This document shows positions 35,960 to 44,223 of a DNA stretch of 64,000 nucleotides, in pieces. The notes under the pieces were generated by a model. The model was not told the DNA's origin. It did not search any database and saw nothing but the letters and a program-made list of their open reading frames with translations. Origin of the DNA: Bryobacteraceae bacterium. Its GTDB lineage: Bacteria; Acidobacteriota; Terriglobia; Bryobacterales; Bryobacteraceae. The position numbers and the translations under genes were made by a program. Location of the stretch: the NCBI GenBank assembly GCA_019752335.1, contig JAIEMJ010000040.1:62001-126000 (forward strand), read 5' to 3'. Position 1 is the first letter of the stretch. Each line of letters begins with the position of its first letter.

Positions 35960-36783
35960 TCCTGCTCTTCTTGTTGCTGCAAACGCCCGACCTGGCGTCG
36001 CTCTCGCGGCAAGGCGCGCAGGCCATCCGGGAGGGCCGTTATCCCGACGCTGAGCGCGCTTACCGGCAGTTACAAAAGCTGGATCCCACGAATCCGGCGT
36101 GGCACATGAATCTGGGCATTGCCTATCACAACGCCAAGCGGTTTTCCGAAGCCATCCCGGAGCTACAGAAGTACCTGAAGGCGCGTCCGCAGCCGGGGCC
36201 GATGTACTTGCTGCTCGGCGTGTCGCAACTAAAGCTGTCGCGCCCGTGCGACGCGGTCGGCGCGCTGGAGAAGGCCAAGCTCTGGAACGCGGAGCAGACC
36301 CTGGTGGAGCTCGCCGACGCCTACTACGGCTGTCGCCGCTACGCGAATGCGGCGCGCACGTACGAGGCGGTAAGGCCTCGTACGCCAGCCCTGGCGCGTC
36401 AGGCGGCGCACTGCTTTTGGCAGGCCCGGCTATACCCCGATGCCCAGCGACTGTTCGCCACCGTCGCCAGTGCCTTTGGGGAAGAGGCCGGCTTTAACTA
36501 CGAATACGGGGATACGCTGGTGCGGCAGTCGGGTCCGGCGGAGGGGGTAGCGTATCTCGAAAAGGCGGCAGCCTTGCAGCCGAATCTGATCGGCGCACGC
36601 GCCGAACTCGGCAAGGCTCTCGAAGCCCTGGGCCGCGCCGCGGAGGCGATCCCGCACCTCCAAACCGCCGCCGAAGCCGACCCCGTGCTCCTGCTGCCGC
36701 TCTCGCGCGCTTATCGCGCAATAGGAAAGGCCGCCGATGCCGAGGAGGCACAGGCGGCCTATCGCCGCAAGGTGGGCCAGTAA
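35956..36783 (+). CDS. tetratricopeptide-repeat protein, probably exported
   Basis: The 275-residue protein starts with a short hydrophobic segment (ILLFLLLQTPDLASL), then about seven TPR helix pairs: EGRYPDAERAYRQLQKLDPTNP, HMNLGIAYHNAKRFSEAIPELQKYL, YLLLGVSQLKLSRPCDAVGALE, VELADAYYGCRRYANAARTY, GRAAEAIPHLQTAAEADP. Such repeats serve as protein-binding scaffolds. The ATG overlaps the FG-GAP stop (ATGA). FG-GAP/UnbV and TPR proteins are often adjacent in Acidobacteriota. The gene ends ten bases from the convergent TonB receptor gene. Confidence 0.9.
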   Translation: MILLFLLLQTPDLASLSRQGAQAIREGRYPDAERAYRQLQKLDPTNPAWHMNLGIAYHNAKRFSEAIPELQKYLKARPQPGPMYLLLGVSQLKLSRPCDAVGALEKAKLWNAEQTLVELADAYYGCRRYANAARTYEAVRPRTPALARQAAHCFWQARLYPDAQRLFATVASAFGEEAGFNYEYGDTLVRQSGPAEGVAYLEKAAALQPNLIGARAELGKALEALGRAAEAIPHLQTAAEADPVLLLPLSRAYRAIGKAADAEEAQAAYRRKVGQ

Positions 36784-36793
36784 AGCTAGCGGC

Positions 36794-39700
36794 TTAGAAC
36801 AGGAAGCGCAACACCAGCGTCACGGTGCGAGTGTTGTTCGAGGTGTCCTGGTAATATCCAAAGTTCGCCGGGGCGAAAAGAGATTGACCAGGGGCACGGA
36901 AGTAGACATCGTTAAAGAGATTGAAGACTTGCCCTTGCAACTGCGCCTTCAACTTCTCCGTGATGGTGAAGTCCTTCTGCATCGTGATGTCATACTGCGT
37001 GAGTCCATTTTGGCGAAGGACGTTGCGGCCCACCGTGCCGAAGTTGCCGAGCAACGGCTGAGCTAGTCCGGAGTTCGTCACCAGATTCGGGTTACGGGCG
37101 CCAGTGCCCGGATCTGGCTGAAGCGGCACGTTCAGGGGGCCCACCAGGTTCGGACGCAAAGCGCCGCTGCCGCCGATGAAGAGCGGTTCGGCGAATTGAG
37201 CGTAGCCCGTGCGGGGACCGCTGAGGAGGAGCATCGGAGCGCCGGTCTGGGCCTGCCAAATGCCATTGAGGGCCCAGCCACCGAGCACCCAACGGGCGGC
37301 TGCCGGACCCTTGTTCTTGAACCACGGCAATTCCCAATTGTGGGTGACTACGACGCGATGGGTGACGTCGAAAGCCGAAGCGGCGCGATTGTCGCGGTTG
37401 TTGAAGGGGTTCTGCTGGGCACTGGAGTCGGCTTCCAGGACGCCGAGAGCGTCCGAGATGTCGTCGATCGACTTGCCCCAGGTGTAGGAGAGCGTATAGG
37501 AGAAGCCCTTGGAGAAGCGCTTTTGCGTCCAGAACTGGAGGCCGTGGTAGTTCGAGTTGGCCGAGCTTTCCACCAGCGACAGGTTGTTGAAGCGCGGATC
37601 GATGCGGTTGCCCGTGGTCGCCGTGGGGCCGGCGTTCAGGCCGGCGTTCAGGCCCGCCAAGGTACCGTTGGCCAGGAGCGCGGCTTCGTCAGCCGGAGAG
37701 TTGGCGCGGAAGCGCAGGTCCGGGCGCAGGAAGTTCAGCGGCCGCGTGCGCTGGAGGTAGTCACTCTTGGTACCGACGTAACCGATGCGCCACAGCATGT
37801 TGAACATCTCGCGTTCGACGGTGAGGTTCCACTGCTGAACGCGGGGATTCTTTAGGCTTTGATCGATGGCGGTGTAGGCACCGAAGTTGCGTAGCGTCGT
37901 GCCGAACGTTCCGACGGTAGCGCGCCCCACGCGCTGAAAGTCGGAGTTGTCAGCTACGATGTTTGGGAAGGAGTCAGCGCCGTTGAAAGTGACCGTGTTG
38001 AGTTGGTACATGAAGGGCGGAGCGAAGCGGATATTAGTGATCGGGTTCAGGAAGATATAGTCATACGTCCAGCCGTAGCCGCCACGGATGGAGGTTTTGC
38101 CGCTGTTCGGGTTCCAGGCGAAGCCGAAGCGGGGAGCCCAGTTGTAGAGCCGGTCGATCACTTTTTTGCCGACGTCAATGGAGCCGAGCGCGCCCGTGCC
38201 CGCCGCACCGAGGGCCGCGGTGCCATTCAGGTTTTGATTCGAAATGAGCCCGTTCACCTCGGTGACGCCATCGTTCACTTCGAGGCGCATGCCCAGGTTG
38301 AGGGTCAACGTGCGGCTGACGCGGAAGTCATCCTGCAGGAAGGCGTAGTTGTTCCACACGCGGTTGCCGCGCACGGAGTTGCCGAAGCGTTGCGAGAAGC
38401 TCACCGGGTTGCCGGCGGCGAACTGTGCGAAGTTGGCGAAGGTCCAGGTGCCGCGCACGTTCGCGTCAAAGAAGCTGTTCGCCTGGACGCGATTCACTTC
38501 GTAGCCGGCCTTGAAGAGATGCTTGCCGCGCGCGATGGTGACCGTGTTCAGGTACTGGAAGGTGTTCTGTACACGGCCCTGCGGACCGCCACTCCAGATG
38601 CCGAGCGTCGCGCGGCCATCCGAGAAGTTGATCTGCGGGCCGCCAAAGCTCTCCAGCGGATTGAAAATCGGATTGCTGCGGCCGAAAGCCGCAATGAAGT
38701 TCCAAACGATGGTGGGCGAGATGGAGCGCGTGTAGTTGAGCGTGCCATTCTGCGGCCGGTTCACGCTGGAAGCGCCGTTCGTGGGGAGATTGGAGTTGAT
38801 GAAGGTCAGGCCCGGCGACTGCTGAACGATATCCTGAATCGCCCAACGCCCAAAGAGGGTACTCTTTTCGTCAATGTTCCAGTCCACACGAATGGAGCCG
38901 TTGGTGTTGTCGGTGCCGAGCGGCGCGGCATTCTGCACGGTGCCGGAGTTCGAGGTAAACTGGCCGCCCTTGAGTTGCTCAAACAATTGGCGTGAAGCCG
39001 GGCTCGTAATCGCCGCCACGTCGGCCGGCGTCCAGGTGGTAGCCGTGCGCGTGCCGCCCGCGCCGCGAATGTACTGCCGCTCGTAGTGGCCAATGACGAA
39101 GAGCTTGTTCTTGATCACCGGCGACCCGATGTAACCGCCGTAACGGTTATCCCGCAGCGGCGGCCGCGTCGACGCGAAGAAGTCGCGGGCGTTGAGCTTG
39201 TCGTTGCGGAACTGCCACCAACCCTGTGCATGCAGTTCGTTCGTACCGGACTTCGTCAGAATCTGAAACTGCGAATTCGCATTGCGGCCGAACTCAGCGG
39301 AGAAGTTGTTCGAAATGACACTCACTTCCTTGATCAGGTACTCCGGAATGGTGCCAAGGCCGGCCCCACCAGTGGTGGAAACATCCGTCGCCGTGGCCGA
39401 GTCGATCGTGATGTTGTTACCACGGCCACGGCCGCCGTTCGAATTGTAGGAGCCCAGACCAAGGAACGGGTTGCGCGTCGTCACCGGAATCACTCCTGGA
39501 GTGGTACCAGCCAACGCGAGCACTCCGTTCGCCGCCAAAGGCAGTTCAGTGATCGCTTTGGAGTCCGTGGTGGTCTGCAATTGTCCACTTACGGTGTTGA
39601 TGGAGACCGGCGACTCTTCTACCGTCACTTCGGTGTTCAGGGTCTTCACGGCCAGTTGAAGACGAACGTCCTTGACGTTGCCACTGTTCACATCGGCCTG

Positions 39701-39958
39701 GGTAATCGTCGTGTCGAAGCCGTTGCTTTCCACTTTCACCTGGTATTTGCCGATATTGAGCAGGGTGAAGCGAACGCCACCCAGCGCGTCGGTGGCGCCA
39801 CGGCGCACCGCACCGGTCTCAATATTGGTAACCGTTACCTGCGCGCCGGCAATCGCCGCGTCGCTCTTGTCTGAAATCTTGATCTCCAGGTCGCCGGTAA
39901 TCTGGCCGAAAGCCAGAATCATCGTGGCGAGGAGGAGCGAAATTAACCTCAAAGTCAT
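36794..39958 (-). CDS. TonB-dependent receptor with carboxypeptidase-regulatory N-domain (Oar-like)
   Basis: The ATG at 39958 is preferred because AGAGG sits six to seven bases before it; the in-frame ATG at 39964 is too close to that site. The 1054-residue protein has a signal peptide (RLISLLLATMILAFGQ), a CarboxypepD_reg domain (GDLEIKISDKSDAAIAGAQVTV, LLNIGKYQVKVESNGF), plug motifs (NGGRGRGNNITIDSATATD, NNFSAEFGRNANSQFQILTKSGTNELHAQ) and a barrel ending VTLVLRFLF. It is a paralogue of the receptor at 23164, with quite different sequence. No partner enzyme follows it on the same strand. Confidence 0.93.
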   Translation of the reverse strand: MTLRLISLLLATMILAFGQITGDLEIKISDKSDAAIAGAQVTVTNIETGAVRRGATDALGGVRFTLLNIGKYQVKVESNGFDTTITQADVNSGNVKDVRLQLAVKTLNTEVTVEESPVSINTVSGQLQTTTDSKAITELPLAANGVLALAGTTPGVIPVTTRNPFLGLGSYNSNGGRGRGNNITIDSATATDVSTTGGAGLGTIPEYLIKEVSVISNNFSAEFGRNANSQFQILTKSGTNELHAQGWWQFRNDKLNARDFFASTRPPLRDNRYGGYIGSPVIKNKLFVIGHYERQYIRGAGGTRTATTWTPADVAAITSPASRQLFEQLKGGQFTSNSGTVQNAAPLGTDNTNGSIRVDWNIDEKSTLFGRWAIQDIVQQSPGLTFINSNLPTNGASSVNRPQNGTLNYTRSISPTIVWNFIAAFGRSNPIFNPLESFGGPQINFSDGRATLGIWSGGPQGRVQNTFQYLNTVTIARGKHLFKAGYEVNRVQANSFFDANVRGTWTFANFAQFAAGNPVSFSQRFGNSVRGNRVWNNYAFLQDDFRVSRTLTLNLGMRLEVNDGVTEVNGLISNQNLNGTAALGAAGTGALGSIDVGKKVIDRLYNWAPRFGFAWNPNSGKTSIRGGYGWTYDYIFLNPITNIRFAPPFMYQLNTVTFNGADSFPNIVADNSDFQRVGRATVGTFGTTLRNFGAYTAIDQSLKNPRVQQWNLTVEREMFNMLWRIGYVGTKSDYLQRTRPLNFLRPDLRFRANSPADEAALLANGTLAGLNAGLNAGPTATTGNRIDPRFNNLSLVESSANSNYHGLQFWTQKRFSKGFSYTLSYTWGKSIDDISDALGVLEADSSAQQNPFNNRDNRAASAFDVTHRVVVTHNWELPWFKNKGPAAARWVLGGWALNGIWQAQTGAPMLLLSGPRTGYAQFAEPLFIGGSGALRPNLVGPLNVPLQPDPGTGARNPNLVTNSGLAQPLLGNFGTVGRNVLRQNGLTQYDITMQKDFTITEKLKAQLQGQVFNLFNDVYFRAPGQSLFAPANFGYYQDTSNNTRTVTLVLRFLF

Positions 39959-40102
39959 ATACATCCTCTATCGTCAAATCTCCCAAGAAATTTGGGGCTG
40001 TGGCTGAAATGAGCCGCTCTATGTGCGCACGCCTAACTTCAGGAGTAACGTACATTAAAAAAGATTAACATAATCGAGCTTCAATGTGTGCAGTTTACAC
40101 AT

Positions 40103-40116
40103 GGCGCCATGGCGCC
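40103..40116. promoter_or_regulatory. 14-bp perfect palindrome in divergent intergenic region
   Basis: GGCGCCATGGCGCC reads the same on both strands. It lies between the divergent TonB receptor (start 39958) and SPFH (start 40302) genes, in an otherwise AT-rich stretch, so it could be an operator. The rest of 39959-40301 shows AT-rich promoter-like sequence but no clear -35/-10 pair. Confidence 0.35.
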
Positions 40117-40301
40117 CGAGAGGCTGCTTCTGGATCCGTGCGTACGAAATCAGGTAGGCAGAGAACCGGCCATCCGACCCATAAGGGATTCTTCATTAAG
40201 ATAATCGGATGCAAAAAAAATCGCTTTGGGTGAGTTTTTGCGATCAACATGATATCATAATGATAGGCAATCGATTTTATCAGAACCTGGAGAACATTAT
40301 C

Positions 40302-41168
40302 ATGATTCGCGAAACGCAAAGCTCTACCCCCTCGGGCTTCGCCATGTTGGCTGTCTCGTTCGTTGTCATCGTGGCGGCGATCCTGGGTATCATCCGTGTC
40401 GCCAAGACGCCCGAGGCCTGGCTGATCATCCCCTTGATGCTGCTCATCCTGACAGCTATCCTCGTCATGACCGGCCTCTTTACCGTAGAGCCCAACCAAG
40501 GCGTGGTGCTCACGCTCTTTGGTACCTACAAAGGCACCGAAAAGAACCCCGGCTTGCGCTGGGCTAATCCCTTCCTCGGGAAGCGGAAGATCTCTCTGCG
40601 CGTACGCAACTTCGAAACCCAGAAGCTGAAAGTGAACGACCTCGACGGTAACCCCATCGAGATCGCCGCCGTGGTCGTGTGGCAGGTGATCGACACCGCC
40701 GAAGCCTGCTTTGAAGTGGACAACTACGAGAATTACGTCCACGTCCAAAGCGAGAGCGCCCTGCGCAATCTGGCGACTTCCTACGCTTACGATTCACACG
40801 ACGACCACGGCAGCCTGCGCGGGTCCAGCGGCGAGATCGCCCTGCATCTGCAGCGCGAGATTCAGGACCGTTTATTGAAAGCCGGCGTGCAAGCTCTGGA
40901 GGCGCGGATCAGCCACTTGGCCTACGCGCAGGAGATCGCCGCCGCGATGCTGCAACGCCAGCAAGCCTCGGCCATCATCGCCGCCCGGCAGAAGATTGTC
41001 GAAGGCGCGGTAGGCATGGTGGAAATGGCGCTGGATATGCTCAGCAAGCGCAGCGTCGTCCAGTTGGACGAAGAGCGCAAGGCGGCCATGGTGTCGAACC
41101 TGTTGGTGGTGCTCTGCGGCGAACGCGGCACTCAACCTGTCGTCAACACCGGAACGCTCTATAACTAG
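40302..41168 (+). CDS. SPFH-domain (stomatin/prohibitin-like) membrane protein
   Basis: ATG 40302 with TGGAGA upstream gives 288 residues; the frame from 40209 is longer but has no such site. Two N-terminal membrane helices ([21 protein letters not shown] and [20 protein letters not shown]) are followed by the SPFH domain: [60 protein letters not shown] (split at DG), [29 protein letters not shown], and a coiled-coil tail. Such proteins form membrane microdomain scaffolds and regulate proteases. A short ribbon-helix-helix gene follows, 189 bases downstream. Confidence 0.92.
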   Translation: MIRETQSSTPSGFAMLAVSFVVIVAAILGIIRVAKTPEAWLIIPLMLLILTAILVMTGLFTVEPNQGVVLTLFGTYKGTEKNPGLRWANPFLGKRKISLRVRNFETQKLKVNDLDGNPIEIAAVVVWQVIDTAEACFEVDNYENYVHVQSESALRNLATSYAYDSHDDHGSLRGSSGEIALHLQREIQDRLLKAGVQALEARISHLAYAQEIAAAMLQRQQASAIIAARQKIVEGAVGMVEMALDMLSKRSVVQLDEERKAAMVSNLLVVLCGERGTQPVVNTGTLYN

Positions 41169-41204
41169 TACGGTGACTGTATTGTTTGCTGATCCGGCTC
41201 GGAT

Positions 41205-41288
41205 AGCCCGCCGCGTAAGCGGTGGGGCACGTTTCGACGCTTTACGGCATATTCTGCCTGCGCTGCCCCATCGCTCACGCGATGGGCT
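41205..41288. repeat. long imperfect inverted repeat (REP-like element)
   Basis: Arms 41205-41229 and 41264-41288 (25 nt each) are complementary at 21 of 25 positions by hand alignment, with a 34-nt spacer. The inner segment of arm 2 can also form a smaller 8-bp hairpin (41267-41274 with 41279-41286). It lies between the SPFH and ribbon-helix-helix genes and has no T-run. Confidence 0.6.
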
Positions 41289-41357
41289 CCTCAAATCGAC
41301 GGGGCCGCCTGTGACCGCACGAAAGCGCAATGCGAATCGGATGAGAAGGAGGACGCC

Positions 41358-41537
41358 GTGAGTACCCGCAAGCCATTTCTCTTGCGCATTGACGACCGCG
41401 TCCTGGAAGGCGTGAAGCGCTGGGCGGATCAGGATCTGCGCAGCCTGAACGCCCAGGTAGAATTTCTCTTGCGCGAGAGCCTCCGCCGCGCGGGACGGCT
41501 CCCCGAACCCGAAGACCCTAACGCTGACCGTAGTTAA
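41358..41537 (+). CDS. short Arc/ribbon-helix-helix-type DNA-binding protein
   Basis: GTG 41358 follows AAGGAGGA (41346-41353), an ideal ribosome site. The 59-residue product reads STRKPFLLRIDDRVLEGVKR, then WADQDLRSLNAQVEFLLRES and LRRAGRLPEPEDPNADRS. The strand-helix-helix layout (FLLRIDDRVLEGVKRWADQD, then SLNAQVEFLLRESL) is that of Arc-like ribbon-helix-helix repressors. It follows the SPFH gene and overlaps the convergent rmlB stop by 20 bases. Being short, it is easily missed. Confidence 0.85.
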   Translation: MSTRKPFLLRIDDRVLEGVKRWADQDLRSLNAQVEFLLRESLRRAGRLPEPEDPNADRS

Positions 41538-42528
41538 CGTCGTAGAAGCGGCGGTATTCACCACTGCGCACGCGCTCCACCCAGGCGCGGTTTTCGCGAT
41601 ACCAATCGACCGTCAGGGCCAGGCCGCGGTCGAAGTCCATGCGCGGAGCCCAACCGGTTTCGCGCTCCAGTTTCTCGCTGGTGAGGGCGTAACGGCGATC
41701 ATGCCCGGGCCGGTCCGTCACGGTCTTCATCAAACTATCCGGTTGGCCGGTGGCGCGCAAAATGCGTTTGACGACTTCCAAATTGGGCAGCGAACAATTG
41801 CCGCCGATGTTGTACACCTCACCCGCGCGGCCCTGTGTCAGCACGGCGCGAATGCCGGCGCAATGGTCGTCGACGTACAGCCAGTCCCGGACTTGCTGGC
41901 CGTCGCCGTAAATGGGTAAGTCGCGCCCGTCCAAGGCGTTCGAGATCATCAGCGGAATCAATTTCTCGGGAAATTGAAACGGCCCGTAGTTATTCGAGGC
42001 GCGCGTCACTAAGACGGGTAATTTGTAAGTGGTGTAGTAAGAGAGCGCGAGTAAGTCCGAACCCGCCTTCGACGCCGAATACGGACTCGACGCGCGCAAG
42101 GGATAGGCTTCGTCCGCTTCGTGCGGCGCATCGATGGAGCCATAGACTTCATCGGTGGAGACATGCACAAAGCGGCTCAGCTTCGCGGCCCGCGCCGCTT
42201 CGAGCAACGTGAACGTGCCGCGCAAATTGGTTTCGAAAACCGGCGTGGGCGCGTGAATGCTGCGATCCACATGGGACTCGGCGGCAAAGTGAACGATGGC
42301 GTCGGGCTGCTCATCCGCCAACAACTTCTCTACCAAGCCGGCGTCGGCAATGTCACCTTGGACAAACTGATAGCGCGGATCCTGCGCCACCGAGACCAGA
42401 TTCTCCAGATTTCCCGCGTAAGTGAGCTTATCGAGATTCACGATGCGCGTCGCGGCGTTCAAAGCCAGCGTAGTGCGCACAAACGCGGAGCCAATAAATC
42501 CCGCACAGCCGGTGACGAGTAACTTCAT
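41518..42528 (-). CDS. rmlB: dTDP-glucose 4,6-dehydratase
   Basis: The 336-residue protein has the extended-SDR Rossmann motif TGCAGFIGSAFVR, NLDKLTYAGNLENL, HFAAESHVDRSI, STDEVYGSID with Thr-Asp-Glu at the active site, and YSASKAGSDLLALSY with the catalytic YxxxK. These are diagnostic for RmlB. It converts dTDP-glucose to dTDP-4-keto-6-deoxyglucose. It overlaps rmlC by four bases (ATGA). This is the second step of dTDP-rhamnose synthesis for surface polysaccharide. Confidence 0.97.
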   Translation of the reverse strand: MKLLVTGCAGFIGSAFVRTTLALNAATRIVNLDKLTYAGNLENLVSVAQDPRYQFVQGDIADAGLVEKLLADEQPDAIVHFAAESHVDRSIHAPTPVFETNLRGTFTLLEAARAAKLSRFVHVSTDEVYGSIDAPHEADEAYPLRASSPYSASKAGSDLLALSYYTTYKLPVLVTRASNNYGPFQFPEKLIPLMISNALDGRDLPIYGDGQQVRDWLYVDDHCAGIRAVLTQGRAGEVYNIGGNCSLPNLEVVKRILRATGQPDSLMKTVTDRPGHDRRYALTSEKLERETGWAPRMDFDRGLALTVDWYRENRAWVERVRSGEYRRFYDVNYGQR

Positions 42529-43064
42529 TTGTGCTGTAGTTCCCAGTCGTAATTCAGGCCCGCATGGTCATGCGCGATCCGGCCCTCGTCGGCGGGATTG
42601 TAGTGCCGGTCCGTCACGTAAACCAGCATGGCGGCCTGCTGACCGATTACCTTGTAGCCGTGCGCGACGCCTGGGGGAATCAGCACTTGCCAGGGGCGCA
42701 GTTGCCCGACGTAGAGCGTATTGCGGAGTCCGTAAGTGGGCGAGCCGGCGCGCAGGTCCACCAGACCGACTTGGAACATGCCTTGCGCCGGGCACCACAG
42801 ATCCGTCTGGTGGCGATGGTAGTGGAAGGCCTTGATCGTCCCCGGATAGCTGAGCGCCGCGGAGACTTGCGTCGAAGCCGTGGGAAAGCCGGCGGGCAGG
42901 CCTTCGCCGAGGCGGATCACTTCCAGGAAGTAACCGCGGTCGTCGGGAAAAATCGGATAAGCATGCACGCGGACGCCATCGATCAGGTCCGCCGAATCCG
43001 GCTTCAGAATCACCTTGCCAATGCCCTTGGGATTCTGGAGTGAATCCCACTCTAACTCGCTCAC
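42525..43064 (-). CDS. rmlC: dTDP-4-dehydrorhamnose 3,5-epimerase-family protein
   Basis: The 179-residue protein starts at GTG 43064, overlapping the rmlA stop (GTGA). RmlC features: HAYPIFPDDRGYFLEVIR, SAALSYPGTIKAFHYHRHQTDLWCPAQG with the catalytic His and metal-like double-stranded helix, LIPPGVAHGYKVIG and YVTDRHYNPADEGRIAHDHAG. The spacing of HYHRHQTD fits, though the N-terminal part differs from enteric RmlC (KAFHYH in place of RGLHYQ), so specificity could be altered. It works between RmlB and RmlD. Confidence 0.9.
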   Translation of the reverse strand: MSELEWDSLQNPKGIGKVILKPDSADLIDGVRVHAYPIFPDDRGYFLEVIRLGEGLPAGFPTASTQVSAALSYPGTIKAFHYHRHQTDLWCPAQGMFQVGLVDLRAGSPTYGLRNTLYVGQLRPWQVLIPPGVAHGYKVIGQQAAMLVYVTDRHYNPADEGRIAHDHAGLNYDWELQHK

Positions 43065-43795
43065 TGCGGATTCCCCGCGGCGCGCGTGTCGGCCACCAAA
43101 TTGGTGGCGCGGCGCAGTGAATCGAAGGTGCCGGCGTCAGTCCACCAGCCGTTGAGGTAATTGAAGCTCATGGTGCCTTCGCGGATGTAGGCGTTATTGA
43201 CGTCGGTGATTTCGAGCTCGCCCCGGCGCGACGGCTTCAGGTGCCGGCACTTCTCGAAGACGGTGGAATCGTACATATAGATGCCGGTTACCGCGAGATT
43301 CGTCTTGGGGTGTTCGGGCTTCTCTTCGATGCCCACGATCCGGTCGCCCGCGAGTTCCGCGACGCCGAAGCGGGAAGCGTCGGAGACCTCTTTCAAAAGA
43401 ATCTTCGCGCCCACCTTCTGTTCCGCGAAGTCCCGCGCGGCTTGCGCGATGGAGCCTTCAATCAGGTTGTCGCCAAGGATCACGCAGATGGGTTCGTTTT
43501 CGGCGAAATGCTCCGCCAGCGCCAGAGCTTCGGCGATGCCGCCTTCGCCTTCCTGGTAGGCATAATTGATCTGGCGCAAGCCGAACTCTTTGCCGTTGGC
43601 CAACAGGCGCAGAAAGTCGCCGGCATTGCGTCCGCCGGTGACGACCAGCACTTCCCGAATCCCCGCCTCCACCAGCGTCTCGATGGGGTAGTAGATCATC
43701 GGCTTGTCGTAGATGGGCAGCAGATGCTTGTTGGTGATTTTGGTAAGCGGGAAGAGGCGGCTGCCGGTGCCCCCCGCAAGAACGACGCCCTTCAT
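43061..43795 (-). CDS. rmlA: glucose-1-phosphate thymidylyltransferase (short form)
   Basis: ATG 43795, with GGAGG six bases before it, gives 244 residues. Motifs: VLAGGTGSRLFPLTKITNKHLLPIYDKPM, the nucleotide-binding GGRNAGDF, LGDNLIEGS for metal binding, EEKPEHPKTN and YLNGWWTDAGTFDSL. It makes dTDP-glucose from dTTP and glucose-1-phosphate. At 244 residues it lacks the C-terminal helical part of the usual 290-residue RmlA. It is the first gene of rmlACB. No rmlD is present in the window. Confidence 0.92.
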   Translation of the reverse strand: MKGVVLAGGTGSRLFPLTKITNKHLLPIYDKPMIYYPIETLVEAGIREVLVVTGGRNAGDFLRLLANGKEFGLRQINYAYQEGEGGIAEALALAEHFAENEPICVILGDNLIEGSIAQAARDFAEQKVGAKILLKEVSDASRFGVAELAGDRIVGIEEKPEHPKTNLAVTGIYMYDSTVFEKCRHLKPSRRGELEITDVNNAYIREGTMSFNYLNGWWTDAGTFDSLRRATNLVADTRAAGNPQ

Positions 43796-43849
43796 AAATG
43801 CCTCCGGCGGTGGGTTGCTGGGCCTAAATTTTGCACGTAAATTCGATGG

Positions 43850-43855
43850 TATCAT
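43850..43855 (+). promoter_or_regulatory. possible -10 box upstream of cupin gene
   Basis: TATCAT directly precedes ATG 43856 and ends nine bases before the in-frame ATG 43865. If it is a -10 box, the second ATG would be a near-leaderless start. Confidence 0.3.
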
Positions 43856-44221
43856 ATGGCCCGAATGAAGCTTCACTCCTGGAATGAACTCGAACGGGAA
43901 CAGATGAACGCCCTCGTGGTGCGGCAGGCGATCCACGGCACCAACCTGACCATCGCCCGCCTCGAAATGAAGGCTGGCGCCGTGGTGCCCGTGCATCATC
44001 ACGTCAACGAGCAGATGACGGTGCTCCTCAGCGGCAAACTGCGCTTCATTTTCCCCGAAAAGACGCTCGACATCGTGGGCGGCGAAGTGATGGAGATCGC
44101 GCCCAACTTGCCGCATCGTGTCGAGGCGCTCGAGGATTCAGTCGCCATCGACGTCTTCTCGCCGGTCCGCGAGGACTGGCGCCGCGGCGACGACGCCTAC
44201 CTGCGCGAAGGAAGCCGCTAA
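43856..44221 (+). CDS. cupin-domain protein
   Basis: The 121-residue protein (118 if ATG 43865 is used) is a single cupin: AGAVVPVHHHVNEQMTVLLSGKLRF with three His and one Glu as metal ligands near residues 46-54, then IAPNLPHRVEALEDS. It resembles KdgF-like or quercetinase-type small cupins. It is divergent from rmlA and starts a run of three same-strand genes. A precise reaction cannot be assigned. Confidence 0.88.
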   Translation: MARMKLHSWNELEREQMNALVVRQAIHGTNLTIARLEMKAGAVVPVHHHVNEQMTVLLSGKLRFIFPEKTLDIVGGEVMEIAPNLPHRVEALEDSVAIDVFSPVREDWRRGDDAYLREGSR

Positions 44222-44223
44222 TC

